Positions 16,688 to 25,102 of a DNA stretch of 33,364 nucleotides are shown one piece after another. The notes below the pieces were generated by a model. That model ran no database searches. It was not told where the DNA came from and worked only from the letters and a program-made list of their open reading frames with translations. Made by a program: the position numbers and the translations under genes. The DNA is from an uncultured Arthrobacter sp. (GTDB taxonomy: Bacteria; Actinomycetota; Actinomycetes; Actinomycetales; Micrococcaceae): assembly GCF_902805515.1 (NCBI RefSeq), contig NZ_CADCTE010000066.1, forward strand, positions 82,114 through 115,477, written 5' to 3'. How positions within the stretch are numbered: the stretch's first letter is position 1; each line of letters opens with the position of its first letter.

Positions 16688-18782
16688 TCCGGCTGATGAT
16701 GTCGATGACCGCTTCGCCGTAGCGCTCAAGCTTCGCGGAGCCGACCCCGGCCAGCTCGCCGAGCTCCTCAAGGGTCTGCGGCTTGGCCTCGGCGATCGCG
16801 ATGAGGGTGGCGTCAGTGAACACGACGAATGCCGGGACGTCCTTGTCGCGTGCCTCCTCCAGCCGCCACCCCCGCAGCGCCTCGAACGTCTCCTCGCGGT
16901 AGGTGGCCGGGCAGTCGCCGCAGCGGCCCATCTTGCGCTCGGAGCCCGAGCCGAGCGCCTTCCCGCAGACGCGGCACACCGCCGGCGCGGCGGCCTTGCG
17001 CACCTTGCGCGCCGCCGGTTGCCGGAACGTACGCGCGCCGGCTCCGCCCGGGCGCAGGGCGTCGAGGAACCTCGACGGCTTGCGGGTGGCCCGGCCCCCC
17101 GGCGAGCGGGAGGTCGACCAGGACAGCGCGAGGTGGGCCCGCGCGCGGGTGATGCCCACGTACAGCAGCCGGCGTTCCTCGTCGATCGCCTCCTGGGTGT
17201 CGGCGAAGGAGATCGGCATCAGCCCCTCGCTCAGGCCCACGAGGAACACCGCATCCCACTCCAGGCCCTTGGCGGAGTGGAGGGATGCGAGGGTGACGCC
17301 CTGTACGGTCGGGGCGTGCTGGGCGGCCGCCCGTTCCTCAAGCTCGGCAACGAACATCCGGAGGGAGAACGACTCGCGGGTGCGGGACAGCTCGTCGGCC
17401 AGGCCCACGAGCGCGGCCAGGGATTCCCACTTCTCCCGCACGGCCCCGGAGGTCTGCGGGGCGGTGGAGGTGTACCCGAGGGAGGAAAGGACGTCGCGCA
17501 CCTGCTGCGGGACATCGTCCTCGCCCTCGGCGCGGGCCGCCGCCCGGAGCTGAAGCAGCGCGTCCCGAACCTCGCGGCGGGCGAAGAAGCGTTCCCCGCC
17601 GCGCAGCTGGTAGCCGATGCCGGCGCTGGCGAGCGCCTGCTCGTACGCCTCGGACTGCCCGTTGGTCCGGAAGAGAATAGCGATTTCGCTCGCCGGTACG
17701 CCGGAGGCCAGCAGCTCACCGATGCGCCGTGCCACCTCGGCGGCCTCGGCTTCGTCGTCGGTGCACTCGGTGAAGACCGGTTCAGGCCCTGCCGGGCGCT
17801 GCGCGACCAGTTCGAGCGGAGCCGACCAGGAGGTGGCCCCGGCCCTTCGGTCCACCTCGCTGCTGCGCGCGGCGAGGAGCGTGTTGGCCAGCCGGACGAC
17901 CTGGGGCGTGGACCGGTAGTCACGGACGAGCCGCACCACCTGGGCACCCTCGTAGCGGCTGGTGAAGTCCAGCAGGTGCCGCGAGGTCGCGCCGGTGAAG
18001 GAGTAGATGGTCTGGCTGGCATCGCCGACCACGCACAGCTCCTGCCGGTCGCCGAGCCACAGGTCGAGGAGGCGCTGCTGCAGGGGCGAGACGTCCTGGT
18101 ACTCGTCGACGACGAAGTGCCGGTACTGGCTGCGGACGGTCGCGGCGACCTTCTCGTCCTCCTGCAGGATCCCCACCGTGGTCAGCAGGACGTCCTCGAA
18201 GTCGATCAGGTTCCGGTCGATCTTGAGGTCCTCGTAGGCCGAAAAGATCCGGGCAACGGTGGTGAGGTCCATGCCCGCGGGTTCCGCCCGGCCGGCGGCG
18301 GCCGCGACGTAGCTGTCGGGCATCAGCATCGACACCTTCGCCCACTCGATCTCGGCGGCGACATCCCGAATGGCCGCACGGTCGGTGGACAGGCGCAGGC
18401 GCCGGGCGGCCTCGGCGATGAGCTGGGCCTTGTGGTCGACGAGGGCAGGCAGGGGCCCGCCGACCGCCGAGGGCCAGAAGTACTGGAGCTGCCTCAGCGC
18501 GGCGGCGTGGAAGGTGCGCGCCTGGACGCCGCCTGCGCCGAGGTCGCGCAGCCGGGTGCGCATCTCGGCGGCGGCCCGGGCGGTGAAGGTGACGGCGAGG
18601 ACCTGCTGGGGCTTGTACACGCCGGTGTGGACGCCGTACGCGATGCGGTGGGTGATGGCGCGGGTCTTGCCCGTACCGGCGCCGGCCAGGACGCACAAAG
18701 GGCCGGCCAGCGTCGTGGCCACGGCGCGCTGTTCGTCGTCGAGGCCATCGAGGATGCGTTCTTCAAACGGCTGATCACTCAA
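16680..18782 (-). CDS. uvrD2: UvrD2-type SF1 DNA helicase with tetracysteine and HRDC domains
   Basis: 700 residues, a 3'-5' superfamily 1A helicase. The start is TTG, overlapping the nudC stop by 4 nt (TTGA). Walker A lies at 33-40 (AGAGTGKT), Walker B in FVVDEYQDVSP, and motif VI in RRLLYVGITRARAHLALS. After the motor comes a zinc-type tetracysteine (Cys603, Cys606, Cys621, Cys624), then an HRDC domain (about 631-697: EALRGWRLEEARDKDVPAFVVFTD...). This architecture and the length match mycobacterial UvrD2 (Rv3198c, about 700 residues), where the tetracysteine is needed for unwinding. It sits in the nudC-uvrD2-peptidase operon. It is not PcrA/UvrD1, which lacks the HRDC tail. Confidence 0.95.
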   Translation of the reverse strand: MSDQPFEERILDGLDDEQRAVATTLAGPLCVLAGAGTGKTRAITHRIAYGVHTGVYKPQQVLAVTFTARAAAEMRTRLRDLGAGGVQARTFHAAALRQLQYFWPSAVGGPLPALVDHKAQLIAEAARRLRLSTDRAAIRDVAAEIEWAKVSMLMPDSYVAAAAGRAEPAGMDLTTVARIFSAYEDLKIDRNLIDFEDVLLTTVGILQEDEKVAATVRSQYRHFVVDEYQDVSPLQQRLLDLWLGDRQELCVVGDASQTIYSFTGATSRHLLDFTSRYEGAQVVRLVRDYRSTPQVVRLANTLLAARSSEVDRRAGATSWSAPLELVAQRPAGPEPVFTECTDDEAEAAEVARRIGELLASGVPASEIAILFRTNGQSEAYEQALASAGIGYQLRGGERFFARREVRDALLQLRAAARAEGEDDVPQQVRDVLSSLGYTSTAPQTSGAVREKWESLAALVGLADELSRTRESFSLRMFVAELEERAAAQHAPTVQGVTLASLHSAKGLEWDAVFLVGLSEGLMPISFADTQEAIDEERRLLYVGITRARAHLALSWSTSRSPGGRATRKPSRFLDALRPGGAGARTFRQPAARKVRKAAAPAVCRVCGKALGSGSERKMGRCGDCPATYREETFEALRGWRLEEARDKDVPAFVVFTDATLIAIAEAKPQTLEELGELAGVGSAKLERYGEAVIDIISRND

Positions 18783-19738
18783 TGGAAACGGGCTCCGTCC
18801 GGTTCGCCCTCAAGCGGTCCGCCGTACCAGCGCTCGATCAGGGCGCGGGCGATGGAGATCTCCCCCGCCACGGTGATTCGGCCGTCGCGGAGGTCCTCAT
18901 GCAGTTCCCGGCGGGTGAACCACCGAAGCGTCTCGATTTCGACACCGTCCGGCGTCAGGTCGGTACTTCCCGCCACCGCCGTGTAGCCGAGCATGAGGGA
19001 GGCGGGGAACGGCCACGGCTGGGACCCGAGGTACTGCGGGGAATGCACCCCGACCCCGGACTCCTCGGCCACCTCGCGGAGAACGGCCGACTCAAGTGAC
19101 TCGCCGGGCTCCACGAAGCCGGCGAGGGTGGAGAACCGGTTGGCGGGCCAGGACACCGCCGAGCCGAGCAGGATCCGGTCTTCGGCGTCGATCACCGAAA
19201 CGATGATGGCGGGGTCGGTGCGCGGGTAGTGGAGCGAATCGTCAACCGGGCAGCGGCGCACCCAGCCGCCGTCCTCGGGCACGGTGGGGCTGCCGCAGCG
19301 CGGGCAATGGGTGTGGGTGGCATGCCAGTGCGCCAGTGCCGCGGCCTCGACGAACAGGCCGACGTCGCGGGCGTCGAGGGACGCGGCAACCTCGCGCAGC
19401 CCGTGCCACTCCGCGTCCGGGGCGAGCGCTTCGTCGACGTCATCGAGCATTACCAGCACCACGTGGGCGCCGGCGGCCCGCGCCCCGGGCAGGACCCGGC
19501 CCAGGTAGACCGGGTTCTCCGGGCGGGGCACCTCGTCCGTGCCGAACAGCCGCAGCGCACCGCCGGCCAGCGGGGAGCGCCCCTGCGCCAGGACCAGCAC
19601 CTGGGTGTCGGTGGACGCCCACAGCGTGGTGAACAGGTCGGGGGTGAGCCGGAAATCGGCTCCGCGGTCGGCGTGGGAGCGGGAAAGCGGAAGGGAAACG
19701 AGCGGCGGCTGGAGGAGGGTGCGCAGGGGTTCGCTCAT
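18779..19738 (-). CDS. nudC: NAD+ diphosphatase / NAD-RNA decapping Nudix hydrolase
   Basis: 319 residues. NudC hydrolyses NAD(H) to NMN(H) and AMP and removes NAD caps from RNA. The Nudix box is exact (207-229: GFVEPGESLESAVLREVAEESGV), and the NudC-specific SQPWPFP motif stands at 239-245. The zinc ribbon has Cys145-x2-Cys148 and Cys163, but the fourth expected Cys is absent (CPVDD). His170, in the HYPR turn, is a candidate replacement ligand and seems normal for actinobacterial homologs. The N-terminal half is the usual NADH-PPase-like domain. AGAAGG abuts the ATG too closely to be a good ribosome site. The gene starts an operon with uvrD2 (4-nt overlap) and diverges from the phosphotransferase. 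Confidence 0.95.
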   Translation of the reverse strand: MSEPLRTLLQPPLVSLPLSRSHADRGADFRLTPDLFTTLWASTDTQVLVLAQGRSPLAGGALRLFGTDEVPRPENPVYLGRVLPGARAAGAHVVLVMLDDVDEALAPDAEWHGLREVAASLDARDVGLFVEAAALAHWHATHTHCPRCGSPTVPEDGGWVRRCPVDDSLHYPRTDPAIIVSVIDAEDRILLGSAVSWPANRFSTLAGFVEPGESLESAVLREVAEESGVGVHSPQYLGSQPWPFPASLMLGYTAVAGSTDLTPDGVEIETLRWFTRRELHEDLRDGRITVAGEISIARALIERWYGGPLEGEPDGARFH

Positions 19739-19744
19739 CCTTCT

Positions 19745-19781
19745 ACGGTACTAACTTGGTCCCCCAAAAGACATTTGGGGG
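19745..19781 (-). promoter_or_regulatory. nudC promoter region with an 8-bp inverted repeat
   Basis: On the minus strand TACCGT (19745-19750) lies 6 nt before the nudC ATG, so the transcript may be leaderless. The inverted repeat CCCCCAAA-AGACA-TTTGGGGG (19761-19781) overlaps where the -35 would be, a natural position for a repressor site. Confidence 0.4.
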
Positions 19782-19851
19782 CCGGGACGGTGGAGGAGAA
19801 GTCGCGGAATTTCAAGGCATTCGGCGACTCGCCGCCGCCGAATTGTCCCGA

Positions 19852-19873
19852 GGTGCACCGATGCACCTACCGT
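19852..19873 (+). promoter_or_regulatory. Phosphotransferase -10 box and adjoining inverted repeat
   Basis: TACCGT (19868-19873) ends 7 nt before GTG 19881, placing initiation at or next to the start codon. Directly upstream is GGTGCA-CCGA-TGCACC (19852-19867), a small dyad between -35 and -10. A TTGTCC at 19843-19848 could be the -35 (19-bp spacing). Confidence 0.4.
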
Positions 19874-19880
19874 TGACAGT

Positions 19881-21446
19881 GTGAAACGGACTCCCATGGA
19901 ACTTGCTGCCATCGCCAGCGCCGCTGTGCCTGGGCTCGCACCCACCGGTGTTACCGGTGCCCCGGACGACAGCGCGGATTTCGACGCCGCCCTGCTTGTG
20001 GACGCCGCCGGCAAGCAGTGGAGGGTCCGTTCCCCCCGTCACCCGGAAGCCAGCATGCGCCTCGAAACCGAGCTGCAGGCCCTGCGGGCCTTCACCCCGG
20101 CAGTCCGGGCCGAGCTTCCCTTCCTCATCCCGCACATCGCCGGGAGCGTCCGCCAGGGCAACCTGAGCACCTTCGTCTATTCGCACCTCGAGGGCAGCAC
20201 CCGGGACCTCGAGACCCTCGCGGCCGGCGGCCGCGGCATGGCAGCCGAGATCGGGAGGGCGCTGGCGGCCATCCACGAACTGCCCAAGGCGCTCGTGCAG
20301 CAGGCCAACCTTCCAAGCTATGAAGCGAACGAGTTTCGGACGCGGAAGCTCAACGAGCTTGACCAGGCGGCGACGACGGGCCGGATCCCCTCGGTCCTGC
20401 TGCGCCGATGGGAGCACGCCCTCGAAGACGTGACCCTGTGGCGCTTCAGCCCGACAGTGGTCCACGGGGACCTGCACGAGGACCACCTCCTGATTTCGGG
20501 CAGCCGGATCTCGGCCGTGACCGGGTGGACCGACCTGCGGATCGGTGATCCTGCCGACGATTTCGCCTGGCTCGCGGCCGTCGCCGATGCCTCCTTCGTG
20601 GACTCGGTCTACGCCGCCTATGCCAAGGCGCGCGGCGCAGCCGACCAGCACCTTGCCCGGCGCGCGGCGCTGGCCGCCGAGTTCGCCCTGGCCCAGTGGA
20701 TGGTGCGCGGTCTGGCCATGGAGGATCCCCAGATGATCGCCGAGGCGCACGACATGATGGCCTCCCTCGAGGCCGATGTTGTGGCCTTCGACCTCACCTC
20801 CCCCGGCGACGGGCACGGTGCCGCACGCGGCGTCTCCGGAACCCGGGGGACCGCGGGCCCGGGAACCACGGGACCCGGAACCACGGGAGCAGCGACAGTG
20901 GTCACCACACCAGCCGGATCCACTGCGGCGGGCAGCACGACGGTTACCGGCAAGGCGACCGGCACGACGGCGGACGGCGAACGTCCGGAGGCCCCGGCCG
21001 GCACCGCCGGAGGACCCAAGCCGACGGTGGTCACCCCGACCGTGGTGACCCCACCGGTGATCGCCCCGACGATGATCGCCCCCTCGGTCGTCGCACCCGT
21101 GGCGGTTACGTCGGCGGACCCGGCGCCGTCACCGGGCCTCCCCGCTCCGGAGCTCGGCCAGCAGGGAAAGACGCCCGCCCAGGATGCGGCACAGTCCTCC
21201 CCGGACAAGCCGGCCGAACCTGCCGCCGATCCGGCGGCACCGTCCGTCCCCGCCCCCTCGACCCTTCCTGCGGTCCAGCGGGCCGGGAGCCATGCCGCCA
21301 CCCACGGGGTGCAGGGCGATGGCACGAACGAAACCCTCCCGGCGGTGACCCGCCTCCGCCCCGCAGGCACACCCTCAACACCGGCCGCCGGGTCGACCGA
21401 CCACCTCGCCACCACGGCAATCCCGATCATCTCCTCCCACCGCTAG
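19881..21446 (+). CDS. APH-fold phosphotransferase with a long low-complexity C-terminal tail
   Basis: 521 residues from a GTG without a ribosome site. Residues 1-305 form a small-molecule kinase fold of the aminoglycoside/macrolide phosphotransferase family: catalytic loop His195-Gly-Asp197 in VVHGDLHEDHLL and metal-binding Asp218 in GWTDLRIGDPADDFAWL. Residues about 308-521 are Pro/Ala/Thr/Gly-rich and probably disordered, with local repeats such as GTTGPGTTGA and a TVVTPTVVTPPVIAP series. The tail keeps the normal codon bias and reading frame, so it is genuinely coded. Resistance is unlikely: the gene sits in a housekeeping block, and this family is very broad. The substrate is unknown. 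It replaces the position held by a channel gene (Rv3200c) in mycobacteria (from memory). Confidence 0.85.
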   Translation: MKRTPMELAAIASAAVPGLAPTGVTGAPDDSADFDAALLVDAAGKQWRVRSPRHPEASMRLETELQALRAFTPAVRAELPFLIPHIAGSVRQGNLSTFVYSHLEGSTRDLETLAAGGRGMAAEIGRALAAIHELPKALVQQANLPSYEANEFRTRKLNELDQAATTGRIPSVLLRRWEHALEDVTLWRFSPTVVHGDLHEDHLLISGSRISAVTGWTDLRIGDPADDFAWLAAVADASFVDSVYAAYAKARGAADQHLARRAALAAEFALAQWMVRGLAMEDPQMIAEAHDMMASLEADVVAFDLTSPGDGHGAARGVSGTRGTAGPGTTGPGTTGAATVVTTPAGSTAAGSTTVTGKATGTTADGERPEAPAGTAGGPKPTVVTPTVVTPPVIAPTMIAPSVVAPVAVTSADPAPSPGLPAPELGQQGKTPAQDAAQSSPDKPAEPAADPAAPSVPAPSTLPAVQRAGSHAATHGVQGDGTNETLPAVTRLRPAGTPSTPAAGSTDHLATTAIPIISSHR

Positions 21447-21462
21447 GGGCTCCGCGCCTGGA

Positions 21463-21481
21463 GGCAGCCCGCCTGGCTGCC
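21463..21481 (+). terminator. Small hairpin after the phosphotransferase
   Basis: GGCAGCC-CGCCT-GGCTGCC forms a 7-bp stem and 5-nt loop 16 nt after the stop. There is no T-tract. A repeat array follows at once. Confidence 0.45.
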
Positions 21482-21489
21482 CCGCCCGT

Positions 21490-21586
21490 GGAGTAATGCC
21501 GGGAGTAATGCCGGGAGAAATTGGCCCGGGAGCAATTGGCCTCGAGTAATCAGCCTCGAGTAATCAGCCCGGGGTGATTCGCTCGA
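21490..21586. repeat. Six 11-15 bp tandem units ending in a hairpin between convergent genes
   Basis: Units read GGAGTAATGCC, GGGAGTAATGCC, GGGAGAAATTGGCC, CGGGAGCAATTGGCC and then TCGAGTAATCAGCC twice. The last copy (21556 on) pairs with an imperfect inverted copy, TGATTCGCTCGA, ending at 21586: two 5-bp stems with a small internal loop. The array fills the gap between the phosphotransferase and adnB 3' ends. Confidence 0.8.
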
Positions 21587-21646
21587 CACGATTCGGCCGG
21601 TGAGTGCCCAGGAATGCGCTCCGGCGGCGGCACCCAGCGGGCGGCC

Positions 21647-24600
21647 CTACCCGCCGAGCTCGACAGCGGCGGCGATAATCCTTTCCAGTTCGGCTTCCCC
21701 GGCGAGGTCGTGCGGGCGGATCAGGGCGTTGTCCGCCACATAGAAGAAGGCGGCCCGGACCGATTCCAGCGGCACCTCCTTGAGCCGGGCCCAGGCGAGC
21801 CGGTAGAGGGCGAGCTGGACCGACTTGGCGGCACGTTTCGCCTCGCTGGGCGGCCGGCCGGTCTTCCAGTCGATGAGGTCCCACCCACCGTCGGCATCCT
21901 GGAACACCGCATCGATGCGCCCGCGCACGATGACTCCGCCGACCTTCGTCTCGATGGGCACCTCGATCCCGGCCGGGGTGCGGGCGGCCCAGGACGAGTT
22001 TCGAAAAATCTCGGCCATCTCGTCAAGGCCGAGCGCCTCGTCGACATGGGCATCGGCGGCTCCCGGGTACTCCCCCAGGTCCAGCATGCCGCTGGTGCCG
22101 TAAAACTCCTCGATCCAGGCGTGGAAGGCCGTCCCCTTCCGGGCGGCGGAACCGGGCTGGCGCGGCACCGGCCGGCGCAGCTGCGCCAACACGGCGGCAG
22201 GGTCTTCACCCAGTTCGACGAGCGTCGACGCCGAGATGTGGGCCGGCAGGGTCACCGGGAGTTTCTCCTCGTCCTGGGCGCGCCGGGCGAGGGCGAGCTC
22301 GACCTCCCGGCTCCACCGGCCGGCCGGGGGCGCCCACGCCTCCCGCGCGCCCGACCCGGCGGCGGCGAAGGCCTGCGCCGCTCCCGCGACGGCGCCGGCC
22401 GCCTCGCTCAGGGCCGGACGCCGCGGACCGAGTGGATCGATGGGCCAGGTTGCGCGCTGCGGTACGGCAGCGGCAGGGTTTTCGTCGCCCTCATCCTCCG
22501 CGGCCAGCCAGTGCAGGACGGCGAATCCCTCCTCCCCCTGTTCGGCCAGGGTGAGCAGGTCCAGCAGGTAGCCCGAGGCGGGCGTGGGCCGCGTGCGTCC
22601 GCCGCCCCAGGCCGAGGAGGTGCAGACGAGGACGTGCTTGGCCCGGGTGAAGGCCACATAGGCGAGCCGGCGTTCCTCCCGTTCGGCATGGGCCCGCGCT
22701 TCGTCGGCATACCGCTTCTCGCTCTCCAGCCACTCCTTCGCATCGGGCTGATCCCAGTCCCACTGGGGCAGCTCGGGAGCGTCGCCGCGCAGGGTCCAGG
22801 GGATGGCCGAATCGCCGCTGCTCCACCGGGACGCCGTACCGCTGGGGAAGGATCCCTCATTCAGCCCTGGAACGAGCACCACATCCCATTCGAGGCCCTT
22901 GGAGGCGTGAACGGTGAGCAGCTGGACCGCCTCGCGGCTTGCCTCGAGCTGGGTGACGGGGAGCCCGTCCTCCTCTGCGTCGGCCGCCTCGAGCCACGCG
23001 AGGAAGGCCGGGAGGTCGACCCTTTCGGCCGTCGAGGTGAATCCGGCCACCGCCTCGGAGAAGGCATCGAGGTTCCGGCGGGCGTCGTGGATGCCGACGC
23101 CGGGCTTGGCCGCGACCTCGATGTCGAGCAGGATGCTCCGCTCCACCTCACCGATGATCGTGCCGAGGTCGTCCCCCACGTAGTCCCGCAGCCGCCTCAG
23201 CTCATTCCGCAGTCGTTCGAGCCGTTCCCTTCCCTCACTGGTCAGGCTGCGGCCTGCCCCGGACTCCCAGCCTTCGGGCGGGAGGTGGTCAACGGCCTCG
23301 ACCAGGCTGCCGCTCTCGGCTGCGTCCGGGGCGATGACGGCGTCGTCGTCCCCCTGCGCTTCCCCGGCACGCGTGGAACGCCCGGCCGCCGCTTCCCGTG
23401 CCCGGGCCAGCTGGCGGGACCAGTCGCCGAGCGCCATCAGGTCGGCGGGCCCGATGCGCCAGCGGGCACCGGCCAGGAGCCGGAGCATCGAGTCGGAGCG
23501 GTCAGGGTCGCCGAGGACCCGCAGCACGGCGAGCATTTCCACGATCTCGGGGGTGCGCAGCAGCCCGCCGAGGCCGACGATCTGCACCGGGATGCCGTTG
23601 CGCTCAAGCTCACGGCGGATCGGCTCGAACTGTTTCCGGCCGCGGCACAGCACGGCGATGGTCGGGCGCAGCCGGTCGCCCGCGTCGTCGCGCTCAAAGG
23701 TGCGCCGGGAGTGGAACATCACCTCGGCCGCCACGGCCTCGGCCTCGGTGACGGGCCGGGGCGCGCCGGGACCGGCCGGCCCGGAGGCCTCCGCCGGCCG
23801 GTCACCGGCCGGGGCATCCGCGAGGAACCGTCCGATCCGGACCTCCCCCAGCGGTGCGCCGGGCCGGGGGCTCAGGCCGGGAACCGTCAGCGACGGCGCG
23901 GAGCGGAGCCAGGGGGCGGGCACGTTGAGGGCGGCGGAGACGGTGTTGGCGGCGGCCAGGATCGCCGTCGAGTTCCGCCAGGCGACCGAGAGGTTCGAAA
24001 CCGGCGACGGCACCAGTGCTCCGCCCGGCGCCCCGACCGGGAAGGCCGTCCGGAAGGTGCCGAGCTGGCCCGCGGAGGCTCCCCGGAAACCGTAGATCGA
24101 CTGGTGCGGATCACCCACCGCCGTGACGGCCCTGCCGTCGGCGAACAGCCGGGAGAACAGGACCATCTGGGCGTGGGACGTGTCCTGGAACTCATCGAGC
24201 AGGACAACCTCGTACTTCTGCCGTTCCATCGCGGTCGCCTCGGGAATTTCCTGGGCGATCCGGGCCGCGAGGGCCACCAGGTCGCCGAAGTCGAGCTGCC
24301 GCCGTGCCAGCTTCGCCGCAGCATACTGGTCGACCAGCTCGGTGACGCTTACCCGTGTCCTCAGCTTGTCCAGCAGGTTGGCGACCGCCTGGGTCGGTTT
24401 GCGCGCCGAATTCAGCGAATACTGAAGGCCTTCGACAGCCTCGATGTGCTCCCGCAGCGCGGTCCGCACCACCGAGGGGGGCGTGAGGTGCTCGGCGCAT
24501 TCCCCGGCCATGCCCAGTACAGCGTTCACGAGGGTCGACTTGGCGGCGGTGAAGTGGCTCCACTCCCCGCTGTACGCCTCGACGACGGACACCGCGAGCT

Positions 24601-25102
24601 GCCAGGCCTGAGCGGTCCCGAGCATCACCGAATCGCGTTCCACCCCGATGCGGAGCCCGTAGTCCTGGACGATCCCATTGGCGAAGGAATGGTAGGTCGA
24701 CACTGTCGGGTCCAGCCGGTCCTGACCAGGGGCATCCTCACCGTCGAGGGCGCGGTACAGCGCCGCCAGGCGCTGCCTGATCCGGGTCCCGAGCTCGCCG
24801 GCAGCCTTGCGGGTGAAGGTCACCCCGAGGATCTGCTCGGGGCGGACCAGTTCGTTGGCGACGAGCCACACCACCCGGTCCGCCATCGTCTTGGTCTTGC
24901 CCGAGCCGGCTCCGGCGACCACCAGCAGCGGCTCCAGCGGGGCCTCGATGACACGCGCCTGGTCGGCGGTAGGGTACTGAACCGGCGAGGCCGGGTCGGT
25001 GTGGAGCAGCTCCGCCAGCGCCCGGGCCGAGAAGCGCATGCCTGCCGCCCCGGTAGGGTCGCCGGGCCCGCCGGCGGGCCGGTTCAGAACGTTCCGGCTC
25101 AC
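21647..25102 (-). CDS. adnB: AdnB-type helicase-nuclease subunit
   Basis: 1151 residues from a GTG that overlaps the adnA stop (GTGA), with GGAAAG and CAGG upstream. AdnAB is the actinobacterial RecBCD/AddAB counterpart that unwinds and resects double-strand breaks. The UvrD-type motor has Walker A at about 63-70 (AGAGSGKT), Walker B in VVLLDEFQDTSHAQ, LLTVHASKGLEWD and RRLAYVAFTRAKHVL. The C-terminal PD-(D/E)XK nuclease has KGTAFHAWIEEF, GRIDAVFQD, Asp1078-Trp-Lys1080 in LIDWKTG and QLALYRLAW, so it looks active. Two motor-nuclease subunits in tandem, with a nuclease in each, is the AdnAB rather than RecBCD plan. An ATG 21 codons downstream of the GTG could also serve, but coupling favours the GTG. 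Confidence 0.93.
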   Translation of the reverse strand: MSRNVLNRPAGGPGDPTGAAGMRFSARALAELLHTDPASPVQYPTADQARVIEAPLEPLLVVAGAGSGKTKTMADRVVWLVANELVRPEQILGVTFTRKAAGELGTRIRQRLAALYRALDGEDAPGQDRLDPTVSTYHSFANGIVQDYGLRIGVERDSVMLGTAQAWQLAVSVVEAYSGEWSHFTAAKSTLVNAVLGMAGECAEHLTPPSVVRTALREHIEAVEGLQYSLNSARKPTQAVANLLDKLRTRVSVTELVDQYAAAKLARRQLDFGDLVALAARIAQEIPEATAMERQKYEVVLLDEFQDTSHAQMVLFSRLFADGRAVTAVGDPHQSIYGFRGASAGQLGTFRTAFPVGAPGGALVPSPVSNLSVAWRNSTAILAAANTVSAALNVPAPWLRSAPSLTVPGLSPRPGAPLGEVRIGRFLADAPAGDRPAEASGPAGPGAPRPVTEAEAVAAEVMFHSRRTFERDDAGDRLRPTIAVLCRGRKQFEPIRRELERNGIPVQIVGLGGLLRTPEIVEMLAVLRVLGDPDRSDSMLRLLAGARWRIGPADLMALGDWSRQLARAREAAAGRSTRAGEAQGDDDAVIAPDAAESGSLVEAVDHLPPEGWESGAGRSLTSEGRERLERLRNELRRLRDYVGDDLGTIIGEVERSILLDIEVAAKPGVGIHDARRNLDAFSEAVAGFTSTAERVDLPAFLAWLEAADAEEDGLPVTQLEASREAVQLLTVHASKGLEWDVVLVPGLNEGSFPSGTASRWSSGDSAIPWTLRGDAPELPQWDWDQPDAKEWLESEKRYADEARAHAEREERRLAYVAFTRAKHVLVCTSSAWGGGRTRPTPASGYLLDLLTLAEQGEEGFAVLHWLAAEDEGDENPAAAVPQRATWPIDPLGPRRPALSEAAGAVAGAAQAFAAAGSGAREAWAPPAGRWSREVELALARRAQDEEKLPVTLPAHISASTLVELGEDPAAVLAQLRRPVPRQPGSAARKGTAFHAWIEEFYGTSGMLDLGEYPGAADAHVDEALGLDEMAEIFRNSSWAARTPAGIEVPIETKVGGVIVRGRIDAVFQDADGGWDLIDWKTGRPPSEAKRAAKSVQLALYRLAWARLKEVPLESVRAAFFYVADNALIRPHDLAGEAELERIIAAAVELGG

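Noticed and set aside
16542-18986. 814-codon plus-strand open frame over uvrD2
   Set aside because: It covers three genes on the other strand that have clear domains; nothing in the product is recognisable.
19881-21446. Aminoglycoside or macrolide resistance gene
   Set aside because: The fold fits, but the gene lies in a conserved housekeeping block, has the local codon bias and carries an odd tail; no mobile element is near.
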